This document shows positions 39,978 through 51,200 of a stretch of 64,000 nucleotides of DNA, piece after piece (position 1 is the stretch's first letter; every line of letters starts with the position of its first letter). The notes under the pieces were generated by a model. The model was given only the letters and a program-made list of their open reading frames with translations, did not search any database and was not told the origin of the DNA. The position numbers were made by a program, and so were the translations under genes. Origin of the DNA: Cydia pomonella (taxonomy: Eukaryota; Arthropoda; Insecta; Lepidoptera; Tortricidae); the NCBI RefSeq assembly GCF_033807575.1, contig NC_084725.1, positions 10,451,001 to 10,515,000 on the forward strand, in the 5' to 3' direction.

Positions 39978-40522
39978 TCTTCTTCCTCGCGTTGTCCCGG
40001 AATATGTGTGACAGACTGAGAGGACATTCTCTGAAGCTGACACGGACGCAGAGTAGTAGCAACCCAAGACGACACTTCCTGTCTAACCGCGTAGTGAAAG
40101 TGTGGAACAGTTTGCCCGAATCCGTAATCAGTGCACCCTCAGTGAATTCTTTTAAAAATAGACTCGACAAACATTTTATAAATGGACAAAACACAAGTGC
40201 AGGACATTGATGTGCACATATCAGCTATAAGCTGCCTGTGCATTCATAAATAATAATAATATTGCCACAGCTCATGGGAGCCTGGGGTCCGCTTAGCAAC
40301 TAATCTCAAGATTTGGCGTAGACACTATTTTTTACGAAAGCGACTGCCATCTGACGTTCCAACCCAGAGGGTAAACTAGGCCTTGTTGGGATTAGTCCGG
40401 TTTCCTCACGATGTTTTCCTTCACCGAAAAGCGACTGGTAAATATCAAATGATATTTCGTACATAATTTCCGAAAAACTCATTGGTACATTGGTACTCTT
40501 ACCGCTAGGCCACTAGCGCTCC
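39978..40522 (-). mobile_element. SINE B, split by a LINE fragment
   Basis: Minus orientation. 39978-39999 is the SINE 3' end (CTTCTTCCTCGCGTTGTCCC); it resumes at about 40263 (TGCCACAGCTCATGGGAGCC) and runs to GCTAGGCCACTAGCGCT. Besides the LINE, about 45 bp with the B box are replaced by a short duplicated ATTGGTAC near 40490, so this copy has lost part of its internal promoter. Confidence 0.9.
40000..40262 (+). mobile_element. CR1-like LINE C-terminus inside SINE B
   Basis: Plus-strand frame 39992-40210. From about residue 6: DRLRGHSLKLTRTQSSSNPR, then RRHFLSNRVVKVWNSLPESV and SAPSVNSFKNRLDKHF, stop at 40208-40210. The F--RVV--WNSLP---V-A-S--SFKNRLDK pattern is the C-terminal end of CR1/L2-type LINE reverse transcriptases. 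The 3' part ends in (AATA)n. AATAT is present at both junctions (about 40000-40004 and 40258-40262), a candidate 5-bp duplication. Confidence 0.9.
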
Positions 40523-41045
40523 ACGAAAAAAGCTATATAAACTAATTACAGGCATAGACATACACATACCTCATGTCATTGTATGTGCAAAGTTTCATAA
40601 CAATCCAACCTGTAGTTTTAAAATGAGAACAAAACTCCGTTTGTATGGGAATTTGAAATTTGGCCGAACTTACTGCGGGCTCTTAATAAAATTAGGTTTT
40701 TCCCTAACAGAACTAAAGAGATCCAATATAATAACTGTCCTAATTTTTCACCGACTAATCCTACATTCTCAAAGGCATAATGAATGATGCTGACGCGAAG
40801 CTCCACTGACACGGGGCGAACTCCATCAAATTGGGGCTATCCTTTAACAAAGTTTGAGGCAAATTTACGACTCCGCCGACTTTGGCAGATAAATTGGATT
40901 ATTGTCTCCTCAATGTCTAATGTTCTTGTGAAAATGTGGTTTAAGATGAAAGAGGAAGCGATTATAATTATTAGTCGGGGAGAGCCAACCATATAAGGTT
41001 TTAAAAATAGCCCATTTAATTGCCCACAATTAGTACAGCTCTGGC
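40523..41045. other. Unassigned; repeat-like words at 40530-40670
   Basis: GCAAAGTTTCATAACAATCC and AAACTCCGTTTGTATGGGAA give the impression of a dispersed repeat; no second copy here. Confidence 0.4.
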
Positions 41046-41300
41046 GTTGAAACTCCAGAAGTCCATGGGATCCCAGCGAGCACAAGCTTTTTGCAGAAGT
41101 TGCGATGCGTCTGGTTAACGTAACTGGTGACCAAAGAGCTGGTGGCTTCCTCGCATAGCGTATCAGCAGTGCGATACAACGAGAAAATGCCGCCAGCGTT
41201 CTTGGTACAATGCCTCAAGGGCCTATTTTAGATTTAAGCTAATTATAGTAATCCTCTGTATATATCCATTACCTATGTATATTGTTATTATAAATAAAAT
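41046..41300 (+). mobile_element. LINE ORF C-terminus with one stop
   Basis: In the frame ending TAA 41240-41242: KLFAEVAMRLVNVTGDQRAG, then GFLA, a TAG stop (about 41156), then RISSAIQRENAASVLGTMPQ. This E/RL--VTGD-RA--FL-QRIS-A-QR-NAASVLGT pattern recurs at LINE ends in insects. A 3' region with TAAATAAAATG follows to about 41300. Clade uncertain. The stop at the place of a usual Gln codon shows decay. Confidence 0.75.
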
Positions 41301-41491
41301 GTTTATCAAAAAATTAAGTAACTTAATAAATTAGTAGAGCTAGTCAGTAATTACACATTTTTCTACTCAACTACTTGTAATTCCTTTTGAACTGGCTTCA
41401 GAACTTTAAGGTTCTCATGATGGAATCCTAGAGAAATTGAGGGAACTAACTCTCCGACATACCTATTGTAATTTGGCTAATTATCGAAGTA

Positions 41492-41708
41492 CAGTCAGCA
41501 TCAAAAGTAGCTGATCAAATAACGCTTCATAAGTACCTACCATTCTATAACAGCTAACAAAAACTGATGTCTTTAATATAGAACAACTGAGACTAAAAGA
41601 TATACTTTGGAACGTGAATTTTAGAAATTTATCTATATTTGTAAAAGTTATCTGAGATATCAGATACTTTTGGCGCGTTGTTTCATCCGCTATTATTGAT
41701 GCTGACTG
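41492..41708. mobile_element. Tc1/mariner-like MITE (CAGTCAGCATCAA ends)
   Basis: 217 bp between TA (41490-41491 and 41709-41710). Ends CAGTCAGCATCAAAAGTAGC and, from the other side, CAGTCAGCATCAATAATAGC. AT-rich interior, no coding. Confidence 0.85.
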
Positions 41709-41710
41709 TA

Positions 41711-43029
41711 CATACCTTACTCTTGCAGTTGCTCACGGAATGCAGTTGAATGTATCAATGTGTGGAGTTGCTGGTGCTGATACTGATGACCATAAAATGA
41801 TGGCATTTCAAGTCGGAAAAAAGTCCGTTCTTTTAAACCGGTCGGTTTTTATTTTACCTATCTGTATTGTCTGATGTTGTTTTCGTTAATTGTAATACTG
41901 TATTTTTTATTTGCAGGTAAATATTTGCAGTTTGTGTAACAAAAAAGATATCGGTAAGAAATAATAGTGAAAACTAACTTGCACGTGTCGTGGTTAGCTA
42001 AGCTAACATTAGGCTAAGGTCAAGTATACTTGTATCAAACGCTATGTAGTCGACTAATCGCCATAAAAGTTAAGAAGGATTACGCTTATTGTTATGTTTA
42101 GGTATCTATATTTTATAAAACGATGCAGGAGCTCTTCTTACCTATCATTGTCCTTACACCTAATACGAATGCGTACAGCAGAACGAAATTGATTTTAAAA
42201 ATAACAAAAAAAAATTGCTTTTCGTGCCCTATGATGAATGAGTGAGAATTTCACAATGGAAAGTTGTAAAAGAGCTGATTGTTCTTTGTTCTGTGATTTG
42301 TGTGATATTAATTATAGTTTTTAAAGGAAGGCCAAAGAAGCTGCCTCGAAATAGTACATTACTGCCGCCAAACGAAGGGTTGCAGCCCAAGTAGATATAG
42401 ACGGCCCAGGTATCTCCTAAACCGTGCGTCGTAGCGCAAAAATAATAAAATTTTCTTTCCCCTTTAGGAGACCTGAAAGTAATAATAAAAAAACACAAAT
42501 AAGAAAAAAAACATGTTGGCAGAATTTTGCTGATAGGTTTTTTTATGGTTGAATGCCAAGACGTGTCACAATTTGACGTTTAAAAACAAAAGAAGGTTGC
42601 CTTGCAGGCCTAGGTGTGTAAGGCTGTATGAAATTCCTTTACATATCATCTTCACTTATAGCACCGGATATTAAACTAGTATTTCCTGACCTAATTTGAA
42701 AGTAAGTCATGTCAACATTTCATTGCAAGTTTGAAAAATAGTACTTTTGTACCAACTCTTCTGATTTAAACCGCCTCCTAAAGGATTTTGATCGAACGAT
42801 TTTGAAGCAATCTTTATGGGATCTCGCTAATTCCCCTTAAGTGTGGCAGTTTTGTGAGGCAGCTCTAAACTTTAAGGTTCTCATTATTATTGGATTTGAG
42901 GCGTTATTGCTTTCAGATCACATAAATTTAGAGATCTTGTTGGGATAGATCTATCTGTAGGATGTCTTAAAATACAGTTTTAAAGTCATAGAAGATAGGT
43001 AAAGATAGTTCAGAAAAAGATAAGGTACT
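41711..43029. other. Unassigned DNA
   Basis: 1.3 kb without recognised repeats; an 89-codon minus frame at 42229-42498 has no domain. Confidence 0.45.
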
Positions 43030-43135
43030 TATATTACATGTATTCTTTATTCTTTATTTCATTGTAGTTATGTTCATAATACAGTAAGGTGTTACAAGCA
43101 TAAACGGTAGGTACATGACACAGGGTGTAGTAAGG
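43030..43135 (-). mobile_element. Possible LINE 3' tail
   Basis: TATTCTTTATTCTTTATTTC then ATACAGTAAGGTGTTACAAG and GTACATGACACAGG look like the minus-strand end of a LINE. Weak. Confidence 0.4.
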
Positions 43136-43321
43136 GCACACAATATTATTTCCTTAAAACTAAAATTATATACATTAACTTATTTTTATTTTATATTGAG
43201 TATATTGGGAATATTGTATTTTATATATAATGTGCTTTTGTTGAGCGCTACAGTCAGCGGCAGAGCGGTGGTTGTAGATCAAATCGCTGTTCGTGCACTT
43301 ATATTTTCATAACTTCAGGAC

Positions 43322-43445
43322 GGAGTATCATTTGATATTTACCTATTGTTTACAAGTGTAGTTACATCGTAAAGAAAAAATCAAGGGTGTCTTTGAAGTA
43401 CCCTATCCGCATCGGGCTAGCGTGGGATCTATAGCCCATAGTGAC
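43322..43445 (+). mobile_element. SINE C, degenerate copy
   Basis: GTATCATTTGATATTTACC, AGGGTGTCTTTGAAGTACCC and CGCATCGGGCTAGCGTGGGA follow SINE C from its body to its 3' part with many changes. Head and tail lost. Confidence 0.7.
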
Positions 43446-44119
43446 AGCATAAAACTCTATTCCTATCTGCTTGCCTATTTTTTTATCCAGTCAGCTTATA
43501 ACGAAAAGAAAAAACAAAGTAGCCCCGGTTTGCATTGTGAAACATTATTGACGCGTCGCCATGTAGTCGAAAAAAATTGTATTGTTTTTCAATTGTTCGT
43601 TCAGTCCATTTATTTCAACTAAAACGCCGAGAGACAATGCTAACAAAAATGCATCATTTTAATCGAGTTAATAACAAAGAACGAATGACTCGTCACTTCG
43701 TACCGTTCATTCATTCACTCGGTTAATTTAATTATTGCTAACGCGAACGGATGGGTCGCGAGTGAGTTGCGTTTCTCCTTTTTTGGAGTACGTTTGTTGA
43801 GAGTTTTGTGTCGTTCGGTAAAAAAAGGGAACTTGAGATAAATGGCGTTGTGTTTGCGTTGAGAAATGGATTCTTTAGATAGTTGTCTAGTGCCATAACC
43901 ATAACTTAAGTACCCACGTCGCCATACTAGCTGCATATAAAGTGGATTGGATACTTATTTTATAGCACCGACTGCACTGTGAAGTGAAAGTTATATTCTT
44001 CAGTCTCTGTATTTTGTTGAATCATTAACAATCCACCAAAACTACATATAGTTTTTTGCATGCTTGTTTAAGTAGAATATGGAGAACTTGTACATACTAT
44101 ACTTTTAACAACCCTATGT
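43446..44119. other. Unassigned DNA
   Basis: Nothing recognised. Confidence 0.4.
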
Positions 44120-44120
44120 A

Positions 44121-44267
44121 TGGGCTCCTCTACACGATGGCCCAGCGTAGGTCAGTCTAAGGGACGCAGCTATGCGGTGAAATGGGATAGCAATATCACT
44201 TGCTCCCTCTAACGCATAAATGCGTCCCTAGGACTGGCCTACGCTGGGCCATCGTGTAGAGAAGCCA
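44121..44267. mobile_element. Hairpin MITE (CTCTACACGATGGCCCAGC)
   Basis: Inverted arms GCTCCTCTACACGATGGCCC and GGGCCATCGTGTAGAGAAGC, continuing AGCGTAGGTCAGTC / GACTGGCCTACGCT; about 36 bp with few mismatches. No clear duplication. Confidence 0.85.
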
Positions 44268-44439
44268 TAACCCGTATTCATATTACAAGATGAGATGCCA
44301 ATCGGTAACGCTCCGTGGCGAACGAAACTCAACTGTCTCTGTCGCACTAATATGGAAGAGTGACAGAGAGAGATAACTACGCTACGCGACGGAGCGTGAA
44401 TGATTGGGATCCCTGGGAGGCCTATCTTGTTTTTCTTGT

Positions 44440-44767
44440 GTTCTTCTTCCTCACGTTGACCCGGCATATTTGCTACGGCTCATGGGAGCCTGGGGTCCGC
44501 TTGACAACTAATCCCCAGAATTTGCGTAAGCACTAGTTTTTACGAAAGCTACTGCCATCTGACCTTCCAACCCAGAGGGTAAACTAGGCCTTATTGGGAT
44601 TAGTCCGGTTTGCTCACGATGTTTTCCTTCACCGAAAAACGACTGGTAGATATCAAATGATATTTCGTACGTAAGTTCCGAAAAACTCATTGGTACGAGC
44701 CGGGGTTTGAACCAGCGACCACCGGTTTGGAAGTCGTACGCTCTTACCGCTAGGCCACCAGCGCTTC
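44440..44767 (-). mobile_element. SINE B, full-length, 16-bp target duplication
   Basis: Minus-strand copy from TTCTTCTTCCTCACGTTGAC to CTAGGCCACCAGCGCTTC. Perfect ATCTTGTTTTTCTTGT at 44424-44439 and 44768-44783. Frames at 44228-44467 and 44508-44690 overlap it and are not genes. Confidence 0.95.
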
Positions 44768-44783
44768 ATCTTGTTTTTCTTGT

Positions 44784-45445
44784 TTTTCCGTAAATTCGAA
44801 ATCATGATCAAGTAAACAGACTAAAGTCGTTATTACTGCCCGCGGTTAAATCTAAATTGTTAAAGAGACATGAGATTGTAATAAATTATGTAGGCAATAG
44901 AGCGCATATTATTGTGTATTTATTTATTCATTTAAACTTGCATTTCTTTGAATCTTTTTTTTATTACACACCAAAATCGGCCTTATACACTGCAAATAAA
45001 TAACAGCCTAAATCGACTTACTCATTTAGCTGAAACGCTCATTACCCAAATGACATTGTCACCTTGTCATATTTACACGAATGACTACCTGTCATTATCA
45101 TAACTCATGACATAAGGGTAGTCTGAATTAAGTTAAACATGCTTGTTTGACTTTGTACTCTCTATATTTGCTCATAAAGTCGATTTTAGAATGGCTTGGG
45201 TTTATATTAAAGGAATGATTGCGTTGTTTTTTGTCCTTAGGGAATAGTTGACTTTGGGGAGTCTATTGGTAGGTGAGTCTCTTAATTAATATGAATGAGA
45301 AGGGAGTTTTGTTAAATAATTGGGTTTTTTCAATCAATAACGAAGGTGCGGAATGTTCTTTATTGGCTATGTGTACGACTGTTACGCGAGCTAGCATCCG
45401 TAAATCTAGGGGAAAATAAATAAATATTTAAATATTTAAATATTA
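44784..45445. other. Unassigned DNA
   Basis: Nothing recognised. Confidence 0.4.
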
Positions 45446-45698
45446 AATATTATAGGACATTATTACACAAATTGACTAAGTCCCACAGTAAGCTCAATAA
45501 AGCTTGTGTTGAGGGTACTTACACAACGATATATATAATATATAAATATTTATAAATACTTAAATACATAGAAAACACCCATGACTCAGGAACAAATATC
45601 CATGCTCATCACACGAATAAATGCCCTTACCAGGATTTGAACCCGGGACCATCGGCTTCATAGGCAGGGTCACTACCCACAAGGCCAGACCGGTCGTC
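45446..45698 (-). mobile_element. SINE A, full-length copy
   Basis: Minus-strand copy, ATTATAGGACATTATTACAC to GGCCAGACCGGTCGTC. Both Pol III boxes present. Confidence 0.92.
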
Positions 45699-47294
45699 GG
45701 AAAATGTCAATTCACTACATCTTATAAAACTACTCCAAAACTAAACACTACTGAACGGATTTTCATACGACTTTCATGTATCAACAGAAATTATTACAGA
45801 GTATTCTTGTCATTCTTGAGGAAGGTTTAGGTATATAACTTGTTTTGTGTAAATTGGTTGAAATATGACGATGTTGTCGGGAAAAATCACGCTGATTTGG
45901 AGCTTTAATAGAAAACGCCCTAATCCGATTGAGTCATAACAACACAATGTATGGTGGGGTTGTCTCTCTTTCATTGGTCTACAAAAAAGTGAGCGATGGT
46001 GAATATCTATTTTTTACGGATACCCATTCTTAACTTCTACAAAAAGATCACATTATATGAGGCATTTTCAAAGCTATTTACACGGATACAGTATTAATAA
46101 TTAACAAATTAAATACTTGAGTTATATCTCATGATTCCACTTTTCTCATTCGCTACGCTCGTAGTTCAATTTTGGATTCTTTCGCTTTCTCGGGTATCAA
46201 TATTAGCACGAGTGATTAAATAACAACTTTGCTCCCTTGTAAAACAAATAACTATGTATTTCAAGTTTGATTTTAAAACGAATAACGTCCTTTGCCTAGT
46301 TTTGTTATTTCGCTGGAATGGTGTTGAATATACAACACGAATAAACACAGCCTTATCAGACTAAAGGGTTTGCATTTCAGAAGCACTTATCTCCAATTCC
46401 AAGATCATTTGAAAACTAACTTTACTATAATATACTAAAGGTCGAGTTTACAAGTAAAATAATTGACGAGATACGCCTGTAAGGGAATGTTACATAGAAC
46501 CATATCACACGCACTCAGTAGGCTTGGTTCCCAAGAATCTCATACGAGTGATGAATTTAAGGTGCTTTGGGGTAAATTCGAAAGCGGGGCTATGTTGAAA
46601 ATTGCTAGTATCTACTAAAACTGAAGCATTGTTTATTATAGCAACAGTAGCGTTCTAGTGAGTGATGGAATGCGGCGGCGAACGTCACTCATTTTATCAA
46701 GTATATTGACAGATACAGCGGCGCTTCTGGGCCGACCGCCATCTTGATAGTTAGCCTCGTGATCAATTCCTTTGTTTTTTGCTCATTAATATTGTTTAAA
46801 GTGTAATCCATAGCTTATTATAACAGTAAACTAATGTGGTCGTGTGCAGTGAATGGAGAATTAATCTTGCAACGCTTTTAACCACCATTTTGGAGTCAAC
46901 GGCCGGCAGTCCACGTGCTGCTTGTAGAGTCCAGCTATCGCTTTACAAGAGCTAATAAAATCACCGTACACTGTCTTGTACTAACCGTACAATTTTAGTC
47001 GGTTTTAAAGCTCTTAATACTTGATACTGGCAAAATAGTCCAACCGGACTGAAGCCATAATTTGAAAAGGATGAATGAATGAATTTGCAATTTTCTAAAT
47101 TATCACGTATTCGAAGTTACCCCAATGTACCTTACGTCCCCTATTTCCTACGTAGCACTAATATGTTAGATAAGAATCCTAAATGCTGGCATATGTTATG
47201 TTGACATGTGTAGGGTTTGCAAATTATAAATGCGAGTGGAAATGTTTTGTTATGGAGATAGTGAATGAGATGATTAAGTTGAGACCTCTTGTGA
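45699..47294. other. Unassigned DNA
   Basis: 1.6 kb. 46650-46760 is GC-richer (GTGAGTGATGGAATGCGGCG) without a frame. Nothing else. Confidence 0.45.
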
Positions 47295-47405
47295 TATGAG
47301 GGCCGCCTAGCCTAGTCGGTAGACCCTGCCTGCGAAGCAGGAGGCCCTGGCTTCGAATCCTGGTAAGAACTGTTATTTATGTTTATCATAAACATTCCTA
47401 TATAT
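47295..47405 (+). mobile_element. SINE A head, plus strand
   Basis: A box GCCTAGCCTAGTCGGTAGA, B box GGCTTCGAATCC, then TGGTAAGAACTGTTATTTAT. The normal 3' half is replaced by a LINE end. Confidence 0.75.
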
Positions 47406-47432
47406 CGATATTTTATAAGTAATTATATAGGC

Positions 47433-47555
47433 AAAAACAAATCACGGGTCGCTTCTGGATGAGATTAGTTCAGGACCGCAACAATTGGTCTACTAGAAGA
47501 GAGGCCTATTCTCAGCAGTGGGCGATAAAGAGTTGATAATGATGATGGTGAAAAT
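47433..47555 (+). mobile_element. RTE-type LINE C-terminus
   Basis: Frame ITGRFWMRLVQDRNNWSTRR then EAYSQQWAIKS and stop, followed by GATAATGATGATGG tail. W-RL-QDR--W---REA--QQW is the usual last motif of RTE-like LINE proteins. Only about 33 codons remain. Confidence 0.8.
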
Positions 47556-47674
47556 CGCATTTAATTTTGAACTATAATAGAATTAAAGAAGGATCAAAAT
47601 TAAAAACTGATGAAATGACTCTGGGTCTTAGTAGGATATAATATTATTATATAATATTTTATATAATTATATAG

Positions 47675-47758
47675 TCGTCTAGTTCTCACAACTCAAGCGT
47701 TATAGCGTTACTGTGGGTCGACCTGTGTAGAATTGTCCTATAATATTTATTAGTTCTT
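47675..47758 (+). mobile_element. SINE A 3' end, diverged
   Basis: AGTCGTCTAGTTCTCACAAC ... TTACTGTGGGTCGACCTGTG ... TTGTCCTATAATATTTATTA. The end of SINE A, possibly the missing 3' half of 47295. Confidence 0.6.
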
Positions 47759-48733
47759 CGTTCAAAACTTTGTCCACGGAACACTTATGGGATCACTTCA
47801 GTTTTGTTTATTTGTATTTTATTCATTTATTATAATATTGTAGTAGTAGTAGGTACACTATTGCACAAGAGATTACCATGAATATGTTTAAAAAGGCGAA
47901 CTTATTCATTCAAAGGATCTTGAGCTTACCTCTTAAAAATAACGTTCATAACTCTGTAACTGTAAATGAACATAAGGACACTTCTCATGGAAAGGCACAA
48001 TTTTCTATAAAATCTTGAAGCCAATAAATATAAGGTAAGTTGGGGTAAGTCTATCACTGGGGCAAGACTAACAATTAGTTTAGTAAGTTCTTCTGGGCAT
48101 TTTCTGCAAATCTACAACCATTGTGCCATTTTGCGTAAAACGAGGTAGCGCTACTCTAACCACCCCAGGCTGTAGGGAAAGACTAACACTTGTATTAGGG
48201 AATCCTCATACTGTCAGTCTTGTCCCGAGAAAAATAAACTATGTTCGTCTTATCCTACCTTACCTTATTTTAACAATAGTTGTTATATTTTACTTTGAAG
48301 CGACACATGTCATTAATATTTTATTTAACAATGACACATTTTTTCGGATACCGCACCAGTTAATCAAAGCATATCTATCTACTTATAAATAATATAATTC
48401 ATAAATATATCATTACACAATTGGAATGAAATGCCTCTGAATATAAATAAAGTGGCTATTTAAATAACTGTACTTCAATGTAAGTGAATACTAATTTTAA
48501 AGTACACTGAAAACGTCAGTCATTTAATTTACATTAAATAAACGTTGAATCCGAAGTGGTATTTTTTCTGACAACAGATTCAGCCCGAAAAAGGTTGAAT
48601 ATCCCTGGAACGTATAATTTTGCACTGAATGATAATTTAATTAGACATTTCTATGCTAAACTGGTGGTAGTCAAAATATTTTAAACCAAGCTTTTTCAAG
48701 GGTCGTTTTGTCAAAGTGAGAGGTCAATTATAT
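47759..48733. other. Unassigned DNA
   Basis: An 89-codon frame at 48123-48392 without a domain. Nothing else. Confidence 0.4.
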
Positions 48734-48838
48734 TCTGTTTTTTTATTCCGTAGACTAAAATGACATTTCATGTGGTACTAAGAAATGTCATGTCTTACAT
48801 ATGAAATGTCATTTTAGTCTACGGAATAAAAAAACAGA
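48734..48838. repeat. Perfect 38-bp palindrome (hairpin)
   Basis: Arms 48734-48771 and 48801-48838 are exact complements (each starts or ends in CTGTTTTTTTATTCCGTAGA) around a 29-bp spacer. The spacer repeats GAAATGTCATG-type words. No second copy in the window. AGGTCA occurs at 48721 and 48843 and might be a duplication, but not at the arm ends. Confidence 0.95.
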
Positions 48839-48859
48839 CCTTAGGTCATAAGAGGGTAA

Positions 48860-49290
48860 AATCAGATCGATGGCTTCCCGCGATCATCAGGAAGCTGTGG
48901 CTTGCTGTTGGCGCGCCAGCTCGGATACCATCCTGTACGAGCTGGCCGATCGGTGGGACTCACCGTGGCTGAAGCACTGGGTGTAGCTACATGTCCCATT
49001 ATGTCTTCTCTTCTTCCTCTTTCCCTGTTTCCTTTGTTTGGGGTCGGGTCTCCTCACTCATCTGCGCCAAGTTACTCTGTTTCAAGTTGTGTCTTTGGAC
49101 ATCTGGGATCGATTGAGGTTTCTTTCTATGTTTGACCATCAGGTCAACGGACGGCGGCCTGGTCATGCCCCATTATGTAATGTTTTAATGTTATGTTTGT
49201 ACTAACTCTAGATCACGGTTAGTATGTTATTAACACGTTAAGACTTTTGTTCGAAATAAAAGATTTTTGATTTGATATGATTTGATTTGA
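48860..49290 (+). mobile_element. LINE 3' end with (GATTT)n tail
   Basis: GC-rich block (CGGTGGGACTCACCGTGGCT, GGTCAACGGACGGCGGCCTG) passing into GAAATAAAAGATTTTTGATT and TGATATGATTTGATTTG, an AATAAA signal and simple tail. The frame 48902-49135 lies in it; no domain seen. Confidence 0.6.
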
Positions 49291-49329
49291 AAATGTGAAA
49301 GAATTTTTTAACGAGTATGTGCGGATGAT

Positions 49330-49425
49330 TTAGGGTTCGGATTAAACTAAAAAACACGACAAAAACAGAAACACTGTACTTAGTTTCGTGTGTCCGTCCG
49401 TCCGTATGACTGTCGGTTTTTGTAG
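49330..49425 (+). repeat. Variant of moth repeat R
   Basis: TTTAGGGTTCGGATTAAACT then GTGTGTCCGTCCGTCCGTAT and GACTGTCGG. Similar layout to the first third of repeat R but different inside. Confidence 0.45.
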
Positions 49426-49921
49426 AGACGTCACATCTCTTGTACGGCGCAAGTACCTTAGCGTGCGGCGCGGTGTGATGTATGTTATAATGATTCATAC
49501 ATTAATTAAAACGCGGCCATGTTGCGTACGATCCGCTATTTATATATAACATTTCTAGTACATGCGCAGAGATCCAGTGACCTTAGATTGTTCGGAGTAG
49601 GTATAAGCCAAGGGTAAGGAAATGAAGACTTAATTAAAGCGTTATCTTCTGTCCGAGAACTTCGGGCCAAGAGGCCTAGCATGGCGACTTACGGCTGATT
49701 TCAGTAACAAAACTTGCATTAAACACAGGCATATTGAAACGCACTTACGTATATAAGCTCAAAATTGCTCGACATGTTTTCCTCCATAACGAGCAGCTTT
49801 AACGGGAACACGTGTTGGTGGATCTGGAACGAAACTGCTCTTTAAGTTTAAGATCTTGTATACGATGACAAATAAGATGTTGACGAAATACTCGTAATGC
49901 GAAATAATCGTGAAATGACTA
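49426..49921. other. Unassigned DNA
   Basis: Nothing recognised. Confidence 0.4.
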
Positions 49922-49933
49922 GATATTATTTGT

Positions 49934-50258
49934 CATCTTCCTCGCGTTGTCCTGGCATTTTGCCACGGCTCATGGGAGCCTGGGGTCCGCTTGGCAACTA
50001 ATCCTAAGAATTGGCGTAAGCACTAGCTTTTACAAAAGTGACTGCTATCTGACCTTCCAACCCAGAGGGTAAACTAGGCCTTAATGAGATTAGTCCGGTT
50101 TTCTCACGATGTTTTCCAGGACCACTCCATTGCAAAGCGACTGGTAAATATCAAATTATATTTCGTACATAAGTTCCGAAAAACTCATTGGTACGAGCCC
50201 GCGTCCTCCGGATTGCAAGTCGCACGCTTTTACTACTAGGCCACCACAACTTGGACTC
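49934..50258 (-). mobile_element. SINE B, 12-bp target duplication, broken promoter
   Basis: Minus-strand copy. GATATTATTTGT flanks it at 49922-49933 and 50259-50270. The B-box segment (GGGGTTTGAACC elsewhere) is deleted near 50198, and 17 bases (AGGACCACTCCATTGCA) replace the usual TTCACCG near 50118. Confidence 0.9.
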
Positions 50259-50270
50259 GATATTATTTGT

Positions 50271-50689
50271 GTGCAAATTAAATTTAAAAACCACCTTTAA
50301 AATCATTACACAAATTAAATGACCTGCCTTTCCTGTCAATCCCGTCGCTATCACATTCTTGACACTGTCATAAATTTGACAAGCCTCATGCTAGCGTTGA
50401 AAGGGTTAACGGCCGGATGGTCGAAATAACCGGGCGATTTAACACTGTCTCTGACACGCGCAATCTTAGGGCAAGCGGGCAAATTTACCCTGCAGCGGGC
50501 AAATTTACCTTATCTATGGAAAAATTGAGGCAATTTAAAAAGTGACGGTTGGAATGAGTGGTTATTAAGAATATAAAGCAGCTTAGGAGATTTGGTGATT
50601 TGAAGTTCGTTTTTGTCATTGTCATATTATGGCTAATTTCGAGGAAATGTAATTAATTTGGTACCTATTAAAATGTGTTTTAGGGTCTA
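50271..50689. other. Unassigned; short direct repeat at 50475-50510
   Basis: AGCGGGCAAATTTACC is present twice (about 50473 and 50496). Confidence 0.5.
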
Positions 50690-50812
50690 CAACGCGCATG
50701 TAACACCTCTGGAGTTGCAGGCGTCCATACACTACATACATATAGGCTACGGCGACTGCTTACCATCAGGCGGTCCGGGCGCTTGTTTGCCACCGACGTA
50801 GTATTAAAAAAA
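50690..50812 (+). mobile_element. LINE 3' untranslated region
   Basis: CAACGCGCATGTAACACCTC, GGAGTTGCAGGCGTCCATA, an extra ACTACATACATA, CTTACCATCAGGCGGTCCGG, CCACCGACGTAGTAT. Same family as 13828. Confidence 0.85.
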
Positions 50813-51061
50813 TGTGTATTTTATAACACTTTTAGAGCATTTGGAGACTTTTGAGTTTGTAAACAAAAATACTTTTCCTTCATTTTCAAAGCTGTAAGAA
50901 TTGTATGTGTGCTATAGTATATTTTGATATTAAATACCTTTTCTAAATATTCGTATGTATATTTTGAAAGGTATTTTCTTTACTGCTATTTAATTTTCAA
51001 TTTAATTTTTTGCACGTCCTAATTGTTGAATTTAGAGTTTTATTCCTCCACCTAGAGATTG

Positions 51062-51200
51062 TCTAGAAGAGATCGCTCCTTTGCGATAAGGCCGCCTTTT
51101 GTTTACCTTTGTCTTTATCTATTATTATGTATCTTTATGTATGTGCCTTTCCTTGTAAATTTATTTTAAGGTTGTGCAATAAAGATTTGTATCCCAGCTC
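51062..51200 (+). mobile_element. LINE 3' end
   Basis: AGAGATCGCTCCTTTGCGAT, AAGGCCGCCTTTTGTTTACC, TTATTATGTATCTTTATG, GTGCAATAAAGATTTG. 3' region with AATAAA signal; coding part absent. Confidence 0.75.
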
